The position numbers were made by a program, and so were the translations under genes. Under the pieces are notes generated by a model. That model ran no database searches. It saw only the letters and a list, made by a program, of their open reading frames with translations, and had not been told where the DNA came from. DNA of 64,000 bases from Sandaracinaceae bacterium (GTDB lineage Bacteria > Myxococcota_A > Polyangia > Polyangiales > JADJQN01). Below, piece after piece: positions 24,258-33,757 of the stretch (positions are counted from its first letter, which is position 1; the number at the start of each line of letters is the position of its first letter). Location: assembly GCA_016712745.1 (NCBI GenBank), contig JADJQN010000003.1, positions 620,001 through 684,000 on the forward strand, written 5' to 3'.

Positions 24258-27200
24258 TTAGTTTGCGAGGAACACGTAGGCCGCGCCGGAGTATGTCAGC
24301 GATTGATTGGATTGGTCTCCGTTCACGCCCGGACTTCCGCCACTCTCCCGCGGCGCGCCGATGACAATCGTGCTGCCGTCGGTGGAGATCCCCATTGCTG
24401 CGCCAAAGTTGGCTTCTGTAGCGGGGTTAGATGACTTCAAGTACGCGTACTGAACCCAGGAGCCGCTCGCGCGTGTAAATGCGTATCCCGCACCAACCCT
24501 ATCGTAGGCGGTGTTGGTCTGACTGCCGTTTACTCCCGAGGAGTGGCTTCCCTCGCCGATCGCGCCAACGACAAGCACGCTGCCGTCGCCAGACAGCGCA
24601 AGCCCGGCGCCGAAGCTGTTGTTCACCGCTGTGTTAGACGCTTTCACGTACGCGTCTTGGGTCCACGTTGTTCCGACACGGTTGAACACGTAGACGGCGC
24701 CGGAGTTGCTTGCGACGTTGTTCAACTGATCCCCGCCGACTCCCACCGCATTGCTTGCTTCAAGGGGCGCTGAAACTGCCATTCGATTTCCGTCCGCGGA
24801 AAGAGCCACGACACTGCCGAATCGATCATTGCCGTTGGTGTTCGATGCTTTGACGTAAGCTTGCTGGGTCCACACGACGCCCGCGCGCGTGAACACATAC
24901 ACAGCGCCCGCACCGTAGGCCGTGTTGTCCGCTTGGTTCCCGCCTACGCCGACGGCAGCGCTCGCTTCATACTGCGCGCCCACTGCCAGCGTTGTGCCGT
25001 CTGCGGCGAGCGCCATGCCGTAGCCAAACTGGTCGTCCATCTGCGGGTTGGAGGACTTGATGTAGACCTGCTGCGTCCATACGCCGCCCGAGCGCACGAA
25101 AATATAGACGGCACCCGAGCCAGTTGCGCCGTTGTTGGATTGGTCGCCGCCAATGCCGGGTGAGTTACTTCCTTCGTCGTAAGCGGAAACGGCGAGCGTG
25201 TCGCCATCTGCGGCCAAACGCACATTGCTTCCGAATCGATCGCTGAAGCCCGTATTGGACGCTTTGATGTACGCCTGCTGCGTCCACGTGCTCCCGCTTC
25301 GAGTGAAGACGTAAGCCGCACCGGCAAACGCGTTGGATTGATCTGCCTGGTTTCCGTTGATGCCCGTCGCGTTGCTCCGCTCACGGGGCGCCGAAACGAC
25401 GAGGGTGTCTCCGTTGCTCGAGAGACTGATGGACATACCGAAGCCAGCATCCGTCGCTGAGTTCGACGCTTTCACGTATGCCTGCTGGGTCCACACCGCA
25501 CCCGCGCGCGTGTAGATGTAAACGGCGCCCACGAGAAAGCCGCTGTTGTCCGCTTGGCCCGCGCCCACACCCACGCCGAGGCTCTGCTCTGTGTATGCGC
25601 CAATAGTCATCGTGTTGCCGTCCGCGGACAGCGCCAAAGCGCTACCAAAGTTGTCGCCCGGATCCGGGTTGGAGGCTTTGACGTACGCCTGCTGGACGAA
25701 CGGAAGAACGTCGACGTTCGTGACCGAAACGTCCGGAACGTTCACGCCGTCATAGGCTTCGCTCGCGCTCATTGCTTGCGAAGTGATGATCGTATACGCG
25801 ATGTCTCCATCGGCGATCGCGTCGTTTGCGCCAGTGACCGTGACGAGCTGCGGCACGTTCCAATCGCCGCTCGTAAACGTTACAGAGGATGGCAACACCG
25901 TGCCTTCGGATATGTCGCTGCTTGTCAGACCGATCGTGACGTCGCTCTCGGGCTGCGCTGTTAGCTGCATTGTGAACGACGCTGTCGCTCCCCGTTCGTC
26001 TGTCGTGAGTCCGGAAGTCGGGGTCACCGTCACGGAAGCGCTCTCGTTGTCGTAGTTGAGAAGCGTCACGCGTTGATCGCTCAGTGCTGCATACAAGGGA
26101 TCCGCACTCGACGCGACAGCCACGACAACGTCGTAGTACTGATCGCGGTCAGCGAGGCCGTCGTCCACACCTTGCACGGTGACCGTCTGGGGCGTGCTCC
26201 AATCAGCGGGAGTGAACGTTAAACTGCTCGGCGACACAGTTCCTTCTGTCACGTCCGTGCTGCTCACTGTGAAATGAACATCGTCAGCGGGCTGCGAGCG
26301 CAGTGAGATTGTGAGTGTGCTTGTTGCGCCGGACTCACTCGTTTGCAGAGGGTCCGCAACGACATCAAATGCGGCAGAATCGTTGTCGAGATTTACGACG
26401 GCAATGTCGACCGTAAGTCCGTTGTAATCGGCGTCGGCGCTCGTTGCGTATGCCTGGACGATGTAGGGTTGATCTCCGTCCACGAGCGAGTCATCCACTC
26501 CCGAGATTGTGATGAGCCGGGGCGTGGGTTCGGCGCCTGCGGAGAACAAGAGCACACCGCTCGACGCGGAGCCCTCGCTCGTATCGAGGCTTGTGAAAGA
26601 CACGCGGGTGTTTCGCGATGGAGTGGTCGGCAATGAAATCTGAAACGTCGCGAAACCGCCTGCCTCCGATGTCGTCAGACCGCTCATCGGCGTAATTACG
26701 AACTCTAACCTTTCATCGTCCGTGTTCGTTCCGCTCGGGTCATCCACGTCCAAGCCGTCGTAGTTCGGGTCGTCGCTGATCGTCGCACTTGTGATGATCA
26801 CGAAACTCGCGTCGCCATCACGCACCGCGTCGTCCACACCTGTCACGGTAATCGTCCTGTCGGCCGCCCAACTGTCCACCGTAAAAGTGACACTCGAGGG
26901 AAAGACGCTTGCTTCGCTTGGCGAATCGCTCGCGAACTCTATCGTGACGGGCGCGCTCGGCTGGGCGTTGAGCACGATTGTAAATGTGTCTGTGCCAGCG
27001 GCTTCGCTCGTTCGCAGTACGCCGCCACTCACGGTTACGCCCGCCGATTCGTCATCGATGTTGCCAACGCTTACGTCCGCGGCATTAAGGCCGTTGTAGT
27101 TCGCGTCCGCGCTCACGGCGAGTGCCGTGATGACTGTGTAAGATACTTCGCCATCGATAAGCGCGTCATCGACACCCACCACAGTGACTTCGTGCGGTGA

Positions 27201-28226
27201 ATTCCAATTGTCAGGCGTAAAGCGTAGTTCGGTCGGATCCACAATTCCTTCCGTCTCATCGCTGCTTGCAACACCGACGACGACGTCCGCGAGTGGTTGC
27301 GAACTGAGCGTCAGCGTAAACGTGACCGAGTCGCCTCTCTCGGACGTAAGGAGGCCCACGTCGGCCATGACTTCAATCGCCGGCGTGACCGGCGTAACGT
27401 GCACACAGTCGCCCGCGGCATCGCAGGTCAGCGTCGGCCCACAAACGAAACCAATGGGACGATTCGTGAGGTCCTCGCAGAAAGGTGCGGAGGCATCGGC
27501 GCAGTTCCAGTATCCAAACCGACACGGCGCAGTGGGTACCGTGCAAATCGTGCCGCATACGATCCCTGTGTCCGGCACGGTCCTATCTAAGGGCTCGCAA
27601 CCCGCGCCAAGATCGGGATTGCACCACTGCGTGTCGTCGCAGGAGCCCGGCACACTCTGCGGCGTGCACACGCCTTGCACGCACTCTTGCGTCGCACACT
27701 CTGCGGTTTCACGGCACGCGCTTACGTCGTTGCAAAAGGCGACGGTGGGACAGAACTGCGGTGAAGCTGCCGTGCAGCGCGGATCTACGCACCGCCCTGC
27801 GAGACAAGTCGATTCTGCCTCCACGCCGCCTGGCACAGGGCAAACCACGCCAACACAATCGCGAGTGATGTGCACGGGCAAGACGGTGTCGCCTGCGAGA
27901 TTCACGGAGATGGTTCGCTCTACAAGGAAGCTGCCATTGCTGCGCAGAAGGCGAACGCGAACGCGATAATCGCCATGAGGCAGAGAATGCGACGCCACGT
28001 CGTGCCCCCGCGCGTAGTCGACTCCATAGCGCGCGACCGCCTCCGATGAGACGAGTTGACGTGTGCTGGAGGGAGAATCGAAGAGCACCTCGGTCTGCAC
28101 CGTTCGAAACTCGGGCCCGGGCACGAGCCCAGTTATGACGCGCACGGTAAGCGTTGAGTTATTCTGCGAGCACGCCGAGAGAAGCGTGCAGACCAAGATC
28201 GCGAAAGCAAAGCGGCGTGTCACCAC
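24258..28226 (-). CDS. Giant lipoprotein paralogue: Cys-rich stem, 5 Calx-beta-like repeats, seven FG-GAP-like repeats
   Basis: 1322 residues. Signal peptide and lipobox CTLLSACSQN; residues ~30-130 are a beta-sandwich-like region; ~130-280 are rich in cysteine (e.g. CPTVAFCNDVSAC). Five ~112-residue Calx-beta-like repeats follow, with the same TSE...TFTI, NW..P..VTVTGVDD and TNTDDE marks as the neighbour, less regular. The C-terminus has seven ~68-residue FG-GAP-like repeats (QQAYVKASN...FG...DG.TLAV) ending in the same AAYVF-type last strand. It is a paralogue of the 18697 product with a shorter stalk and an added Cys-rich base. The 182-bp gap between the genes holds no clear terminator. 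Predicted surface adhesin or structural protein; ligand unknown. Confidence 0.9.
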   Translation of the reverse strand: MVTRRFAFAILVCTLLSACSQNNSTLTVRVITGLVPGPEFRTVQTEVLFDSPSSTRQLVSSEAVARYGVDYARGHDVASHSLPHGDYRVRVRLLRSNGSFLVERTISVNLAGDTVLPVHITRDCVGVVCPVPGGVEAESTCLAGRCVDPRCTAASPQFCPTVAFCNDVSACRETAECATQECVQGVCTPQSVPGSCDDTQWCNPDLGAGCEPLDRTVPDTGIVCGTICTVPTAPCRFGYWNCADASAPFCEDLTNRPIGFVCGPTLTCDAAGDCVHVTPVTPAIEVMADVGLLTSERGDSVTFTLTLSSQPLADVVVGVASSDETEGIVDPTELRFTPDNWNSPHEVTVVGVDDALIDGEVSYTVITALAVSADANYNGLNAADVSVGNIDDESAGVTVSGGVLRTSEAAGTDTFTIVLNAQPSAPVTIEFASDSPSEASVFPSSVTFTVDSWAADRTITVTGVDDAVRDGDASFVIITSATISDDPNYDGLDVDDPSGTNTDDERLEFVITPMSGLTTSEAGGFATFQISLPTTPSRNTRVSFTSLDTSEGSASSGVLLFSAGAEPTPRLITISGVDDSLVDGDQPYIVQAYATSADADYNGLTVDIAVVNLDNDSAAFDVVADPLQTSESGATSTLTISLRSQPADDVHFTVSSTDVTEGTVSPSSLTFTPADWSTPQTVTVQGVDDGLADRDQYYDVVVAVASSADPLYAALSDQRVTLLNYDNESASVTVTPTSGLTTDERGATASFTMQLTAQPESDVTIGLTSSDISEGTVLPSSVTFTSGDWNVPQLVTVTGANDAIADGDIAYTIITSQAMSASEAYDGVNVPDVSVTNVDVLPFVQQAYVKASNPDPGDNFGSALALSADGNTMTIGAYTEQSLGVGVGAGQADNSGFLVGAVYIYTRAGAVWTQQAYVKASNSATDAGFGMSISLSSNGDTLVVSAPRERSNATGINGNQADQSNAFAGAAYVFTRSGSTWTQQAYIKASNTGFSDRFGSNVRLAADGDTLAVSAYDEGSNSPGIGGDQSNNGATGSGAVYIFVRSGGVWTQQVYIKSSNPQMDDQFGYGMALAADGTTLAVGAQYEASAAVGVGGNQADNTAYGAGAVYVFTRAGVVWTQQAYVKASNTNGNDRFGSVVALSADGNRMAVSAPLEASNAVGVGGDQLNNVASNSGAVYVFNRVGTTWTQDAYVKASNTAVNNSFGAGLALSGDGSVLVVGAIGEGSHSSGVNGSQTNTAYDRVGAGYAFTRASGSWVQYAYLKSSNPATEANFGAAMGISTDGSTIVIGAPRESGGSPGVNGDQSNQSLTYSGAAYVFLAN

Positions 28227-28459
28227 GTCAGTCTAGCGAAGCACAGGCCAGACGCAGTACAAAATCGCGTATCCGGCCGAGTCGAATAAATCTGAAACGA
28301 AACACGCGCTGCTTCACGAGGCGGGGCTACCGCGCCTCGCGCCACTAAAACGACGCACGCGGCCTCTCGGCGACCGCGCGCGATCTGCCCTGCCAGTGCC
28401 ACACACGATTGCTATTCGAAGTGCTCGCGATCTCGCGGCCGCGTGTTTATGCTTCATCA

Positions 28460-30058
28460 ATGACGCGCGCATTCCCCTCGATGATTCTGGTTGGGTCTCT
28501 GCTTCTTGTTTCGTCCCAAGCCCATGCCACCAACTACTTCATCGACAACGTGGCGGGCAGCGACGCAAACGCTGGAACGAGCGAGGGCTCGGCATGGCAG
28601 AGCATAGAACCCCTCGAGGAGACCACACTGCATCCAGGTGATCGCGTGCTCTTCAAAGCAGGCGGCACTTTCCCTGTGACGAACCGTTTCGCCGTCGACG
28701 GCTGGGATCCCGGCATTTGGCCGCAGGCCGATTCATCCGGCGTTGAGGGCAATCCGGTCACGTTCACAAGTTACGGCACGGGCCCGATGCCGATCATCAC
28801 GAACCTAAACGATGCTGAAGGCTCAAACGGAATTACGCTTCGCGCGTCGTGGGTCGTCATTGATGGGCTGGCGTTCTGGCGCGTGCACCACAGTGCCATT
28901 GAAGTCGAATCCACCGCGTCCCACGTGACCGTGCAGAACTGCGAGATGAACCAGGTTGGCTCTGCAGTGACTGTGTATGGCGAGCATGTGCTTGTCACGC
29001 ACAACTATTTCCACGACGGCAAGATGATTCACATCACCGAGGGCGGCGACGACGACTATGGCGCAAACGGCGTTGTCGTATCGGGCAGCTACCTCGAAAT
29101 TTCGTATAATCGCGCGTTCGATCTAAAAGACTATTGTCCCGACTTCGGCGACGACGGCGGCTTCATCGAGTTGTACGGCGGATTCCACGACGTAAACGTT
29201 CACCACAATATCGTCAGCGAGACGGGCGGGTTTGTGGAAGGTGGCAGCGGCCACAACGAAGCGCAGGACCGCCTGACGTTTGCCTACAACGTGTCCATCA
29301 ACAACGGCGACCTCAGCGTGCTGCACAACGGCGGCAACCATTTCGCGGCTGTTTTCACAAACGTGCTCTTCATCAACAACACAGTCATCGATACAACCGG
29401 CTCGCCAACCCAGGTGTGGTTTAGCTCGGAAGCGACCGCAGCCCAAGCGACGTACCGCAACAACATCTTTTGGCAACCCGCAGGTCGCGTGTTCCAGAAC
29501 GCAGGAACGATCGGCCACGACCACAATATTTTCGCCTCTGGCGTAAATGTCGGCGTCACGATGAGTGGCGACGAGCACGCGGGGGACCCCGGCTTCGTTG
29601 ACCGAGCAGCACTTGATCTACACCTGGCCGAATCGAGCATTGCTGTCGATGTGGGCACCGCGACCGTGTTCGCTACGGATTTTGACGGAACGGCCGTGCC
29701 CACGGGCGGCGGCGTGGACATTGGCGCGTTCGAGTACAACCCGGGCGGTCCCCCGATGGACGGTGGCGTCGGAATGCTCGACGCAAGTCCGATCGACTGG
29801 GGCACGCCGGCGAGCGATGCCGGAACGACGCCGTCGGATGGGGGAGTCGGTGGAAGCGACATGGGTTCGTTTGCGAGCGATGCCGGAAGCGCGCCGTTGG
29901 ACGGCGGTGGTGGAGGCAGCGGCGCCGCGCCCGTGTCTGGTTGTACTGTCGATGCTGCAGGTGCATCTCGTGCAGGCGCAACCGGTGCCTTCGCGATGCT
30001 GATAGCCATCGCGGGGCACGCCGCGTTTGCGCGTCGACGCCGTTCGCGACGATCCTAA
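28460..30058 (+). CDS. Secreted parallel beta-helix protein with MYXO-CTERM-like tail
   Basis: 532 residues. The signal peptide ends near SSQAHA. The body (residues ~25-430) is a right-handed parallel beta-helix of the polysaccharide-lyase/NosD type: NYFIDNVAGSDANAG start, HPGDRVLFKAGGTF, then many stacked turns such as VTVQNCEMNQVG and INNTVIDTTG. A Gly/Asp/Ser linker with repeated GSDMGSFASDAG-like units leads to a C-terminal sorting signal: one Cys, a hydrophobic helix (AFAMLIAIAGHAAF) and ARRRRSRRS. This matches the MYXO-CTERM arrangement, so surface attachment is likely. No catalytic residues could be assigned. It is convergent with the other beta-helix gene. Confidence 0.85.
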   Translation: MTRAFPSMILVGSLLLVSSQAHATNYFIDNVAGSDANAGTSEGSAWQSIEPLEETTLHPGDRVLFKAGGTFPVTNRFAVDGWDPGIWPQADSSGVEGNPVTFTSYGTGPMPIITNLNDAEGSNGITLRASWVVIDGLAFWRVHHSAIEVESTASHVTVQNCEMNQVGSAVTVYGEHVLVTHNYFHDGKMIHITEGGDDDYGANGVVVSGSYLEISYNRAFDLKDYCPDFGDDGGFIELYGGFHDVNVHHNIVSETGGFVEGGSGHNEAQDRLTFAYNVSINNGDLSVLHNGGNHFAAVFTNVLFINNTVIDTTGSPTQVWFSSEATAAQATYRNNIFWQPAGRVFQNAGTIGHDHNIFASGVNVGVTMSGDEHAGDPGFVDRAALDLHLAESSIAVDVGTATVFATDFDGTAVPTGGGVDIGAFEYNPGGPPMDGGVGMLDASPIDWGTPASDAGTTPSDGGVGGSDMGSFASDAGSAPLDGGGGGSGAAPVSGCTVDAAGASRAGATGAFAMLIAIAGHAAFARRRRSRRS

Positions 30059-30079
30059 AGCAGCTTCCAACGAACGTAC

Positions 30080-31750
30080 TCAGTTCTCAAACGCTCCGAT
30101 GTCGGGTGCACTGCCCGAGAACGGAATTCCAACGTCCGTGCCGGCGTTCACCAAGTCCGAATCTTCCGCGAGGCGGAGGAAATCGAGCACTGGCAGGCTG
30201 CCGTCCGCGCGACGGGGTGCGTCGAGATCGGCAGTTGACGTGCCTCGGAAGTCGGCCGCTGAAATTGTCAACGGCAGACCATCCGGCTCGGGATGTCCGT
30301 CGTTCATCCAAACGTTGTGAGACATGTCGTCGGTCACGATGCCGTCGTAGATGAAATTGTCGCCCGCTTCGGTGAGGTTATTCGACCAGGACCAGTTGTT
30401 GCGGAAGATGTGCGCGATGCCCACGCTCCAGCCCGTGCCGAATGAGAACCCGTCATTGTCGTTGCGATACGCGATGCAGTTGTCGTACTGCATCCGGTGG
30501 CTGTACATCGCGTTTCCGTTTGCCGAAAATCCGGTGTCACGGTTCTCGACGGCCAGACAGTTGCTGACGAACTTCCGAAGCGAGCCGGCGTCGCCAGCCA
30601 CTGTGCCTCCGCCGAGCTTGAAGCCTTCGCCGTTGCCGCTGCTTCCGGCGCTGCTCCAGTAGTCCACGTCATCGCGGAACACCGAAGGGTCTCCAGGCGT
30701 CATCGTTGCTTCATTCACAGTCTGTGAGGTAGGGCCCCATGGCTTGTAGCCCTCCCAAAACGACCAGCTGTTGCGAATCGTGAGCTCGGTGCCGGCCCAA
30801 TCGAGAAGGTCCCAGCCGTCATCGCTGTTGAGCCATGCACGACAGCCATCGAATACGTTTCGACTCGAGGAGTCGCCGCCGGTCATGCTGAAGCCATCCG
30901 CGTTGTCCCACGAGTCAGGACTGCCGTCGTCATTGAGCGTGAGGCCGTCTCCGTTGTGGTGGCTATCGCAATTCAAGATGAGATTGTCGTCGCTGTTCTC
31001 GAGCACAAAACCCGTGCTCGCCATGTTGTAGATTTCAAGGTGCTCGGCGATGCAATGATTCGAGTTCCAGAAGCGAAATCCGCGCGACACGCCACTGCCA
31101 TCAGCAATCTGATGAAGGTTTTTGATCACGAAGCCCTTCACGTGAACGTACTCGCTGCTCGATACGGACATGGCCCACGGATTCGCGTAGCTCGGAGCGA
31201 CGTCGTTCAGATCGAGCACTGGCCTCTCACCGGGATAGGCCCAAATCCGAATCGGGTGCCCCTCCGTGCCATGCAGCTCATCGATCGCGTAGTGCACGCC
31301 TGCGCCGTTGCCTGCTGTGCTTGCGTACGTGCCGGCGCGCACGAGAATGGTGTCGCCCGGGGCCAGGCCGACCAGCAGCGCGTGAGACAAGGATGCCCAC
31401 GGCGACTCAATGTGCTGCGCGTCTGCAGCCGTCCGTGAATCGTCGCCATCGGTAGCTACGTAGAACACGCGACCGTCGCTGGGGATTGAAAGGTCGGGTT
31501 CGCCGCCAGAGTCGAAGCTGACGCCCCCGTCGAACCCCCCACTCGCGTCGAAGCCAGCGCCCGCGTCAAAATCGTCCGCATCGTAACCGGGCCCGGAATC
31601 GGTTCCCACTCCGCCGTCGAAATCGAGTCCCGTGTCAGTACGCGAACTGCCGTCGAGCGATGTGCCGGCAAGAGTGCCGTTAGAGCATGCGTTCAACAGT
31701 GCGAGTGTGAGCGCGGCTGACACGCAGCTAACGATGCGTTGTTTGGTCAC
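30080..31750 (-). CDS. Pectate-lyase-9-like parallel beta-helix lipoprotein
   Basis: 556 residues starting at a GTG with an AGGAAA ribosome site. Signal peptide with lipobox LALLNACSNG, a 75-residue Asp/Gly/Ser linker, then VFYVATDGDDSRTAAD and a parallel beta-helix. Family PL9 marks are present: DNADGFSM, RAWLNSDDGWDLLDW (three acidic residues in DDxxD spacing as in the Ca site of Pel9A) and GEGFKLGGG, whose Lys is at the position of the catalytic base. It could eliminate pectate or a related uronic-acid polymer at the cell surface; the substrate is inference. There is an insertion between DDGWD and GFKLGG compared with the enterobacterial enzyme. Confidence 0.8.
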   Translation of the reverse strand: MTKQRIVSCVSAALTLALLNACSNGTLAGTSLDGSSRTDTGLDFDGGVGTDSGPGYDADDFDAGAGFDASGGFDGGVSFDSGGEPDLSIPSDGRVFYVATDGDDSRTAADAQHIESPWASLSHALLVGLAPGDTILVRAGTYASTAGNGAGVHYAIDELHGTEGHPIRIWAYPGERPVLDLNDVAPSYANPWAMSVSSSEYVHVKGFVIKNLHQIADGSGVSRGFRFWNSNHCIAEHLEIYNMASTGFVLENSDDNLILNCDSHHNGDGLTLNDDGSPDSWDNADGFSMTGGDSSSRNVFDGCRAWLNSDDGWDLLDWAGTELTIRNSWSFWEGYKPWGPTSQTVNEATMTPGDPSVFRDDVDYWSSAGSSGNGEGFKLGGGTVAGDAGSLRKFVSNCLAVENRDTGFSANGNAMYSHRMQYDNCIAYRNDNDGFSFGTGWSVGIAHIFRNNWSWSNNLTEAGDNFIYDGIVTDDMSHNVWMNDGHPEPDGLPLTISAADFRGTSTADLDAPRRADGSLPVLDFLRLAEDSDLVNAGTDVGIPFSGSAPDIGAFEN

Positions 31751-31850
31751 TTGTTTCCTTTGTAGGGACGCTCGCACGTCTCCTAGCCATCGCCTACGTC
31801 CCAACTCCAAGATGGCCAAACGACAAGAACGACGCCGCATCACTCGCGTC

Positions 31851-32903
31851 TTATGAACGCTTGCCCCAGACGCGCAGCCGACTGATGCCTCCGTCCGGGA
31901 AGACGTCGAGACGTAGATGCGTAAACGGGCCCTTATTCTTTACGTCGTTGCGGAAGAAGTGGCGCTCGCTCGCGCGTAGCTTTGTTTCGGGGATGGCCGT
32001 CTGCCACGCGGGTTCCTTGGCGTAGGAGCTCAGCGCGATGAGGTCGGTGATCTGCGCATCGGGTGCGTGGATACCGCGCAGCGCAAATCGATCGGGGAAG
32101 TTTCCCTTAAAATGATTGGTGTCGATTTCAACCAGCTCGATCTCACCCGGCGCGCCGAGGCGCACGAGAATCCAGTCGTTGCCTGGCAATCGCTTGCGAC
32201 GTGTTTCCCAACCACCGCCCATGTTCGCAGCGCGACCCGGTGCGATCAGATTGTTCATCGGACCGAAGAATGCATCGCTGCATGCGAGCGCAAGTGCGCC
32301 GTTGCGCACCGAGGCGAGATCTACTTCGCCGCTCTTCAACAGCGGACGCGTGCTCTCATCCGCGTCGACGCGACTCCAGTCCGGGTCGGCGCTTCCCCAA
32401 ATGCGCATGCGCGCGACGCCGCCGTCAGGATAGATGTGCAAGCGCACGTGCGTATATGAATCACTTTGAAGTGCCACTGCGAAAAGATTCTGCGAACCCG
32501 GACGAAGGGGCGACTGCGGAACGAGTTCCACCCATTTCGCGTTTGCTAGCTCGGCGGCGCTTGCGCTATCGCTCGCTGACGTGGCTTCGAGTGATGCGAA
32601 GGGCGGATGATTTCCAAGAAAGTGATTGGTATCGATGTCGACGGCGCGAATCACGCCACGCACGCCGAGCTTCACGATGCAGGTGTCGTAGCCGTCTTCG
32701 CGTTTGCGGCGACTCTCCCAGCCATCCATCCACTTGCCACGATCGGTGTACTCGTCGGGAAGGAAAATACCGCGTCCCGGTTTTAGAAGATTTTGCATCT
32801 CGGCGAAGAAGTCGTCGCTCGTCGCGAGGGCCTTGCCGCCCATCTCTTCGGCTGCGAGATCGATAAGGCCTGCGAACGTGGCACCAGTATCTTTGACGGT
32901 CAT
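31851..32903 (-). CDS. alc: Allantoicase
   Basis: 350 residues, the normal length. It hydrolyses allantoate to ureidoglycolate and urea. The protein has the two tandem allantoicase domains: first half with GWESRRKREDGYDTCIVKLG and VDIDTNHFLGNHPP, second half with GWETRRKR, WILVRLG and VEIDTNHFKGNFPD. Cytoplasmic. The start is the ATG at 32903; the upstream in-frame Met adds an unrelated leader. It is monocistronic and divergent from the ECF operon, 13 kb from uraDH and 4 kb from allB. Confidence 0.95.
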   Translation of the reverse strand: MTVKDTGATFAGLIDLAAEEMGGKALATSDDFFAEMQNLLKPGRGIFLPDEYTDRGKWMDGWESRRKREDGYDTCIVKLGVRGVIRAVDIDTNHFLGNHPPFASLEATSASDSASAAELANAKWVELVPQSPLRPGSQNLFAVALQSDSYTHVRLHIYPDGGVARMRIWGSADPDWSRVDADESTRPLLKSGEVDLASVRNGALALACSDAFFGPMNNLIAPGRAANMGGGWETRRKRLPGNDWILVRLGAPGEIELVEIDTNHFKGNFPDRFALRGIHAPDAQITDLIALSSYAKEPAWQTAIPETKLRASERHFFRNDVKNKGPFTHLRLDVFPDGGISRLRVWGKRS

Positions 32904-32998
32904 GGCGTCCTTCCTGCGGGGCGATGGTAGCGGGCTGTCGATTTGATGTCCCACTTCTCGGGTCGACACGCACTAAGCTTTGCGACAAGGAGGGCGTG

Positions 32999-33757
32999 AT
33001 GGTGCGGTTAGCATTGCTATGTGTCTTGGGACTGACGCTTTTTGCGGCAAAAGCCGAGGCACAGCACGTGGTTGAGGGGACGCTTATTGAGGAGCCGGAT
33101 GTCGGGCTGCGGCTCGAGTCATGGTTTGCCCTCAATGCGGACCGCGAAGCGAGTGCTCACGGACTGCGCATCGCGGCGACAAGTTTATTGGTCGCAGGGG
33201 GTGGATTAGAGCTTGGCCTTGCGAGTTCGTTGTCGAGCGAGGGAGACGCGTGGTGGCGTTCCGCGCTGCTGACTATCGGGCTTGTTACGACGACGGTAGG
33301 CACCGTGGAGCTTGTGACGGAACTGCTCTACGGCCACATGCAGCGCGATCGTTACGCCCGTTTCCAACGCGCACGGGCAAATGGATGGAACGATACGCAG
33401 CGCGCCATTTTCGAAACCGAGTGGCGAACAGAGATCATGCAAGCGCGCCACGCCCGTTTTGTAGCGTCCATTGCCGGGTTTGGGATTTGTGCGATCGGTG
33501 CCGGTCTCGCCGTGGTTGCCAGCCAGTACGATAGCAATACGCTCCCCACGAGAAACGATTACGTCGGAGTCGGGGCCGCGATTGGCTTGTTTGGTTGCAC
33601 CACTGGTTTTCTCTCGCTGATCACTCCCGAAGCAGAACAGGACCTCGAAGACTTCGACGCCGGGATGCGACGCGCAAATGAAGACGAAATCGAACTTTCC
33701 GTTGCGCCGCTCATGGGACCGTCGCAGCTGGGCGTGTCCGTTGCCGGGAGATTTTGA
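32999..33757 (+). CDS. Membrane protein of unknown function, first gene of ECF operon
   Basis: 252 residues. The ATG at 32999 has a textbook AAGGAGGG ribosome site. A signal peptide (LALLCVLGLTLFAAKAEA) is followed by several hydrophobic stretches (AATSLLVAGGGLELGLASSL, ALLTIGLVTTTVGTVELVTE, FVASIAGFGICAIGAGLAVV, YVGVGAAIGLFGCTTGFLSL) and a charged ~50-residue tail. It looks like an inner-membrane protein of four or five helices. No family recognised. The next gene starts right after its stop. Confidence 0.8.
   Translation: MVRLALLCVLGLTLFAAKAEAQHVVEGTLIEEPDVGLRLESWFALNADREASAHGLRIAATSLLVAGGGLELGLASSLSSEGDAWWRSALLTIGLVTTTVGTVELVTELLYGHMQRDRYARFQRARANGWNDTQRAIFETEWRTEIMQARHARFVASIAGFGICAIGAGLAVVASQYDSNTLPTRNDYVGVGAAIGLFGCTTGFLSLITPEAEQDLEDFDAGMRRANEDEIELSVAPLMGPSQLGVSVAGRF

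Noticed and set aside
18697..28226. Regular direct repeats considered as a CRISPR array
   Set aside because: The periods (~339 and ~204 bp) are coding repeats of the two proteins; there are no short repeats with unique 30-40-bp spacers and no cas genes.
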